This document shows, piece by piece, positions 32,346 through 35,960 of a stretch of DNA of 35,960 nt. A model generated the notes under the pieces. That model saw only the letters and a program-made list of their open reading frames with translations, had not been told where the DNA came from and ran no database searches. How positions within the stretch are numbered: the first letter of the stretch is position 1; each line of letters starts with the position of its first letter. The stretch is taken from the NCBI GenBank assembly GCA_964475415.1, contig CAYYWZ010000039.1, forward strand, positions 1 through 35,960. The letters are read 5' to 3'. The stretch comes from CALCMJ01 sp964475415 (GTDB taxonomy: Bacteria > Bacteroidota > Bacteroidia > Chitinophagales > Saprospiraceae). The position numbers and the translations under genes are program-made.

Positions 32346-33902
32346 ATGGAAGAAAATCTATTCAGGATAGAATCAAATCAAAGTTTTTCTAAAAGTAAAA
32401 TATGGCAGCTCAACAGAGATTTTTATCAGTTAAGAGGAATTAGTGCATTCAGTCAGGATGTTGTACCGCATAATCTTACCAGTAATTCGTTTGTGGGTAG
32501 AACGTATGCAGAGCTTATTCTTGCTATGCTTAAGGATTTATCAGATCAAGGTAAGACTGATGAGCAGGTGTATATATTAGAACTTGGTGCCGGTCACGGA
32601 CGACTTGCCTACCACATTATAACACATCTTAAGAAGCTTATACAAGATGTAAAAATGGAGTTACCTTCTTTTTGTTATGTTATCAGTGACATCGGAAAAG
32701 ACAACCTTTCTTTTTTCCTAGAGCACTCGCAGTTTGCAGATTTTTTCAAAGAAGGTATTCTAGATGTCGCTTATTTCGATGCTATAGAAAGCAAAGAACT
32801 AGTTTTACAATATGCTAAAAAAACGGTAGTAACGAACCAACTTAGTCAGCCGATTATCGCCTTGGCTAATTACTTCTTCGACTCCCTTCCTTGCGAATTA
32901 TTTCATGTCAAAGAGAAACATATAACTGAGTCTACTATAAACTTAGATGCTAAGGTAGATCCAGAAAAAGTAGATAGTATTTCTCTAATAGAAAACTTAC
33001 AGCTTAGTTATGAAGACGCTGCCATAGAAATGCCTTTCTTCCAGAACGATATTATGAATCAAATTTTGGAGGAGTACAGATCTTTACTTTCTGATAGTTA
33101 TGTTTTCTTTCCAGAGACTTCTATGAACTGTATTGACAATATTAGAAATCTATCTTCTGAAGGACTTTTGCTTTTGTCGTTAGATAAGGGTTTCCATGAA
33201 GTACATGATCTAGAAAGTAGAAAAGCACCTGACGTTGTCAATCATGGAAGTTTTTCTATCTGGGTAAATTTTCATGCCTTGGCAACGTATTGTGAGAAGG
33301 GTGGCGGAAAAGCTTTGCTTCCAGCTTATTCTAGTTTCCACTTAGAGATCGCTTCTATGTTGTTCTTAGAAAATAGTGAAGTTTATGAAAAAACGATATC
33401 GACATATGATAAACATGTAAATGATTTTGGTCCTGACGACTTTAATAGTATAAAGAAACTTACCTACAATAATATCGCAAGACTTAATATCCAAGACCTG
33501 CTTGCAGTGATTCGGCTAAGTGCTTATGACTCTACGTTTTTTATAAAGTTATTACCTAGAATAAAAGAGCTGTCTGTCGCAATAACTTTTAATGAAAGAA
33601 AGAGAATTGCAGAAACATTGGATAAGGTCTGGGAAATGTATTTTAGCATTTCAGAGGCATTTGATTTACCTTATGAATTAGGAAGTGTTTTCTATGATTT
33701 AGGTTTTTATGCGGAGGCTTTACATTATTTTGAGCAATCTATCCTTTTACATAAAAACAAACCAGATACTTATTATAACGTTGCACTTAGCTATTATCAG
33801 CTTAGGCAAGACAAGAAGTTTTACGAAACAATTTCTGTTGCAAAAGAAAGTTTCCCTGATTATAAACTATTTGCCGATTTAGAGAAGTTAGATATGGCCT
33901 AA
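32346..33902 (+). CDS. MidA-like SAM-dependent methyltransferase with C-terminal TPR-like region
   Basis: A 518-residue protein. Residues about 40-330 resemble the MidA/NDUFAF7 methyltransferase fold. SAM motif I is LELGAGHGRL (78-87), followed by YVISDIGKDNLSFF and ALANYFFDSLPCELFHV, a layout typical of that group. NDUFAF7 methylates an arginine of a complex I subunit in mitochondria; whether that applies here is unknown. The C-terminal part (about 430-518) is TPR-like, with LGFYAEALHYFEQSI and TYYNVALSYYQLRQDKKFYE. The fusion suggests protein-protein contact. The gene stands alone. Confidence 0.72.
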   Translation: MEENLFRIESNQSFSKSKIWQLNRDFYQLRGISAFSQDVVPHNLTSNSFVGRTYAELILAMLKDLSDQGKTDEQVYILELGAGHGRLAYHIITHLKKLIQDVKMELPSFCYVISDIGKDNLSFFLEHSQFADFFKEGILDVAYFDAIESKELVLQYAKKTVVTNQLSQPIIALANYFFDSLPCELFHVKEKHITESTINLDAKVDPEKVDSISLIENLQLSYEDAAIEMPFFQNDIMNQILEEYRSLLSDSYVFFPETSMNCIDNIRNLSSEGLLLLSLDKGFHEVHDLESRKAPDVVNHGSFSIWVNFHALATYCEKGGGKALLPAYSSFHLEIASMLFLENSEVYEKTISTYDKHVNDFGPDDFNSIKKLTYNNIARLNIQDLLAVIRLSAYDSTFFIKLLPRIKELSVAITFNERKRIAETLDKVWEMYFSISEAFDLPYELGSVFYDLGFYAEALHYFEQSILLHKNKPDTYYNVALSYYQLRQDKKFYETISVAKESFPDYKLFADLEKLDMA

Positions 33903-33991
33903 GGTGTAGAGTGATTTTAACTAAATGTTAAAAACAGTCCAATACTGATCAACTAATAAAATTCTATTATTTTTATAAAAAAGATATATTT

Positions 33992-34711
33992 ATGAGAACA
34001 ATAATAATGTTAGTAGTGGGATGCTTACTTAGCGGATTCTGCCATGCACAAAAAGAAATCAAAGCGAGCCCCAAGCCCCCTGCTCCAGGTTTGTTTGATA
34101 GCCCAGAAGAGGTAAAAGAGATTTTTAAAAAAGTGGATAAGATGCCTGTTTTCCAAGGCTGTGAGGATATAGAAGATGCAAATACTAAACGTAATTGCGG
34201 GCAACAAAACTTATTACAATACGTGTATAAAAACCTTAAATATCCTGCAGAAGCAAGAGCATTAAGGGTACAAGGAATGTCTGTTGTTTCTTTTGTAATA
34301 AATAAAGATGGAATAGTAGAGAATCCTGAAATCAAAAGAAATCTAGGATATGGTACAGCAGAAGCAGCTTATAATCTTATAGATAAGATGCAAAAAGAAA
34401 TTACGTGGGAACCAGGTGAACAAGGAGGAAAAAAAGTAGCTGTACAGTATACCTTACCTCTAAGATTTAAATTAGAAGGCAATGAAGAATCTTACTCCTT
34501 TTTTAAGACTAATAAGTTTCTAGATAGTTTTGACGGAGATATCGTAATAGATAAAAAGCCCGCAAGTCGAGAAGAGCTAGGTGCACTTAATAGGTCAATA
34601 AAAAGTATAAACTTACTAGAGAATAACGAAGCAATATATATTGTAACAATGGATAGGCCTACTAAGAAAAAGAAAGCTAAGGGCAATAGAAATAGGCCTG
34701 CAAATTTCTAG
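33992..34711 (+). CDS. Exported TonB C-terminal domain protein
   Basis: A 239-residue protein with an N-terminal export signal (MRTIIMLVVGCLLSGFCHAQ) rather than the long anchor and proline-rich arm of classical TonB. The TonB-C domain spans about 75-170 (YPAEARALRVQGMSVVSFVI, ENPEIKRNLGYGTAEAA, ITWEPGEQGGKK, YTLPLRFKL). The MPVFQGCED opening and the CGQQNL cysteine are typical of Bacteroidota free-standing TonB-C proteins. It may interact with outer-membrane receptors, but energy transfer without a membrane anchor is doubtful. It ends four bases before a convergent gene. Confidence 0.85.
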   Translation: MRTIIMLVVGCLLSGFCHAQKEIKASPKPPAPGLFDSPEEVKEIFKKVDKMPVFQGCEDIEDANTKRNCGQQNLLQYVYKNLKYPAEARALRVQGMSVVSFVINKDGIVENPEIKRNLGYGTAEAAYNLIDKMQKEITWEPGEQGGKKVAVQYTLPLRFKLEGNEESYSFFKTNKFLDSFDGDIVIDKKPASREELGALNRSIKSINLLENNEAIYIVTMDRPTKKKKAKGNRNRPANF

Positions 34712-34715
34712 GTTA

Positions 34716-35750
34716 TTAGCTAGCTGCTTTTTCTAATCTTTTTCTATTTACGATTTTTCTTACCCAGTTAGGGATAATTATTGCTCCGATTATAAGATAT
34801 GGATAGTAGGTAATAATTCTCCATACGAGCGCAACGATAAAGGTTATCCCCTTAGGAATAAAGTCGCTGTAGAATCCACCGAATATATATTCTACCATTC
34901 CTGCTCCTCCCGGAGTAGGACTAAACTGTGCTAGAGAATGCATGATTTCTCCTCTGCTATATAATAGGTATTGTGTGTACAGATCTGTAGATACATTAGG
35001 TACTAGTGCTAAGATAATAAAGTTGATTGCTAAAAATCGGAATATCCATGCTCCTGCAGTAGATAGTATAGCGTTAAGATGGAAGCTAAGAGGTTTTGTT
35101 TTTAACTCCTTAGAAGTTGCAAGCATATCCTGACCTATCTGTAGAAGGCTTTTTTGAAATCTTTTTAGCAGTTTGAATTTTGACAACCAGAATAGAAAAC
35201 CTCTAATTTTATCTGGACTGATAAACATCCCATAAAAAAACAAGATACCATAACCAAACATAAATATCCAAACAAGAAGCAAGCTATACATATATCCATT
35301 AAAAGAGAAGCTTGTCAAGTCTGGTCGTACTCCGATTGGTCCTAATGTAACGACTAATAATACTATGGTAACTAGAAAAAACAATGTATCTAATAGCATC
35401 GAATAGATAACTACCGTTACTGTTTTTGCAGCTGATATTTTTTCTTGCGCTAGAAAAAATAAAGCTACTGCTGCACCGCCTATACTAGATGGAGAAACAG
35501 CAGAAGAAAATTCCCAGATAAATATAAGTTCTATAGACTTAGACCATGAAAATAAATTATCTGTCATGATCCTTAATCTCCAAGCATACAGCAAGTGCCT
35601 TATAACATAGGCAAGAATGGCAAACACTAACCAGTATATAGTGGAGTAAGTCCAGGGAATAGTTCTGAGAGAGTCCATATCTAGCTGTCTCCAGATCATA
35701 TATGCCACAACACCTAGACCTAATAAGATGGGGATGAGGACCCTAGACAT
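34716..35750 (-). CDS. Lysylphosphatidylglycerol synthase transmembrane/flippase-like membrane protein (UPF0104)
   Basis: A 344-residue integral membrane protein with about eight predicted hydrophobic helices. Family marks include YVIRHLLYAWRLRIM in the first third, SSAVSPSSIGGAAVALFFL, and the late FSPTPGGAGMVEYIF segment, which is typical of the UPF0104/YbhN family. Relatives include the flippase half of MprF. The transported lipid is unknown. I start at the ATG at 35750; a GTG six codons upstream (35768) is less likely. It lies tail to tail with the TonB-C gene, only four bases apart, with no visible terminator. Confidence 0.85.
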   Translation of the reverse strand: MSRVLIPILLGLGVVAYMIWRQLDMDSLRTIPWTYSTIYWLVFAILAYVIRHLLYAWRLRIMTDNLFSWSKSIELIFIWEFSSAVSPSSIGGAAVALFFLAQEKISAAKTVTVVIYSMLLDTLFFLVTIVLLVVTLGPIGVRPDLTSFSFNGYMYSLLLVWIFMFGYGILFFYGMFISPDKIRGFLFWLSKFKLLKRFQKSLLQIGQDMLATSKELKTKPLSFHLNAILSTAGAWIFRFLAINFIILALVPNVSTDLYTQYLLYSRGEIMHSLAQFSPTPGGAGMVEYIFGGFYSDFIPKGITFIVALVWRIITYYPYLIIGAIIIPNWVRKIVNRKRLEKAAS

Positions 35751-35768
35751 CTTAATAGAATTTAGCAC

Positions 35769-35960
35769 TTGCTCTTCAGAACTTATATTTATGCCACGCT
35801 TTGTGATATTTTTTTAATTTGGCTGCAAAATAGATAAATCTACCGTTACAAAACACTATGAAATAGATTCAGTTCCTACAAATGATAAATAAATATTAAT
35901 TTCTTTTTTTATACGTGGATTAGAAGGTGGGAGAGGGGCTATAGCAATTGCTGATCCTTC
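35769..35960. other. Upstream region at the window edge
   Basis: AT-rich sequence upstream of the minus-strand flippase gene. A minus-strand reading frame is open from 35960 down to a TAG at 35858-35856 and could be the 3' end of a gene beyond the window. Its 34 residues match nothing I recognise. No TAnnTTTG box was found here. Confidence 0.3.

Noticed and set aside
35856..35960. 3' end of a further minus-strand gene
   Set aside because: Only 34 open codons with no recognisable motif; too short to call, though possible.

Overview
This window looks like a chromosomal segment of a low-GC member of the Bacteroidota, most likely a Saprospirales-type organism. The evidence is several type IX secretion (T9SS) cargo proteins with C-terminal sorting domains, a giant adhesin with a gliding-motility-type (type B) C-terminus, a GldH lipoprotein, PKD repeats with the FGDPGSG signature common in Saprospiraceae, and promoter boxes of the Bacteroidota form TAnnTTTG. 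The assignment is inferred from gene content; no rRNA or other marker is present. No tRNA, rRNA, CRISPR array, insertion sequence or prophage was recognised.

Layout. 1-440 has no sizeable ORF but holds two GC-rich, hairpin-forming islands just upstream of a riboflavin gene. 501-1649 is RibB joined to a RibA-like domain that lacks the zinc cysteines. 1797-3371 is ATP-type PEP carboxykinase with a strong terminator. 3505-3967 (minus) is a decayed T9SS cargo gene in three frames. 4179-10445 is a 2088-residue adhesin. 10595-12617 (minus) holds a VanX-like D,D-dipeptidase and an MltD-like lytic transglycosylase, separated by a terminator. 13053-15464 (minus) is pheS-hisS. 15724-16953 is an O-antigen ligase/polymerase-like membrane protein. 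17062-20262 is a two-gene secreted-protein unit (choice-of-anchor-B beta-propeller, then a T9SS type A protein). 20331-20966 (minus) is an AlkA-type DNA glycosylase. 21106-23985 is a DUF885 lipoprotein followed by a Gfo/Idh/MocA oxidoreductase.

Around 24195 two convergent genes, an intradiol-dioxygenase-like lipoprotein and a DoxX protein, both lose their 3' ends at one point, which suggests a deletion scar. 24478-27009 (minus) is a sortilin/BNR-propeller protein with a T9SS tail. 27189-28343 (minus) is another broken T9SS cargo gene. 28501-30688 is grpE-dnaJ-gldH. 31084-32205 (minus) holds a rhodanese protein and a DUF5655 protein. 32346-33902 is a MidA-like methyltransferase with a TPR-like tail. 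33992-34711 is a periplasmic TonB-C protein. 34716-35750 (minus) is a flippase-like membrane protein.

Taken together, this is a mix of housekeeping genes and the surface/secretion equipment of a gliding bacterium, with unusually visible gene decay among its secreted and membrane proteins. I found no convincing complete new defence or metabolic system. The best candidates for undescribed biology are the structured block upstream of ribB, the RibB/degenerate-RibA fusion, the two-gene secreted unit at 17062-20262, and the tail-to-tail deletion scar at about 24195.
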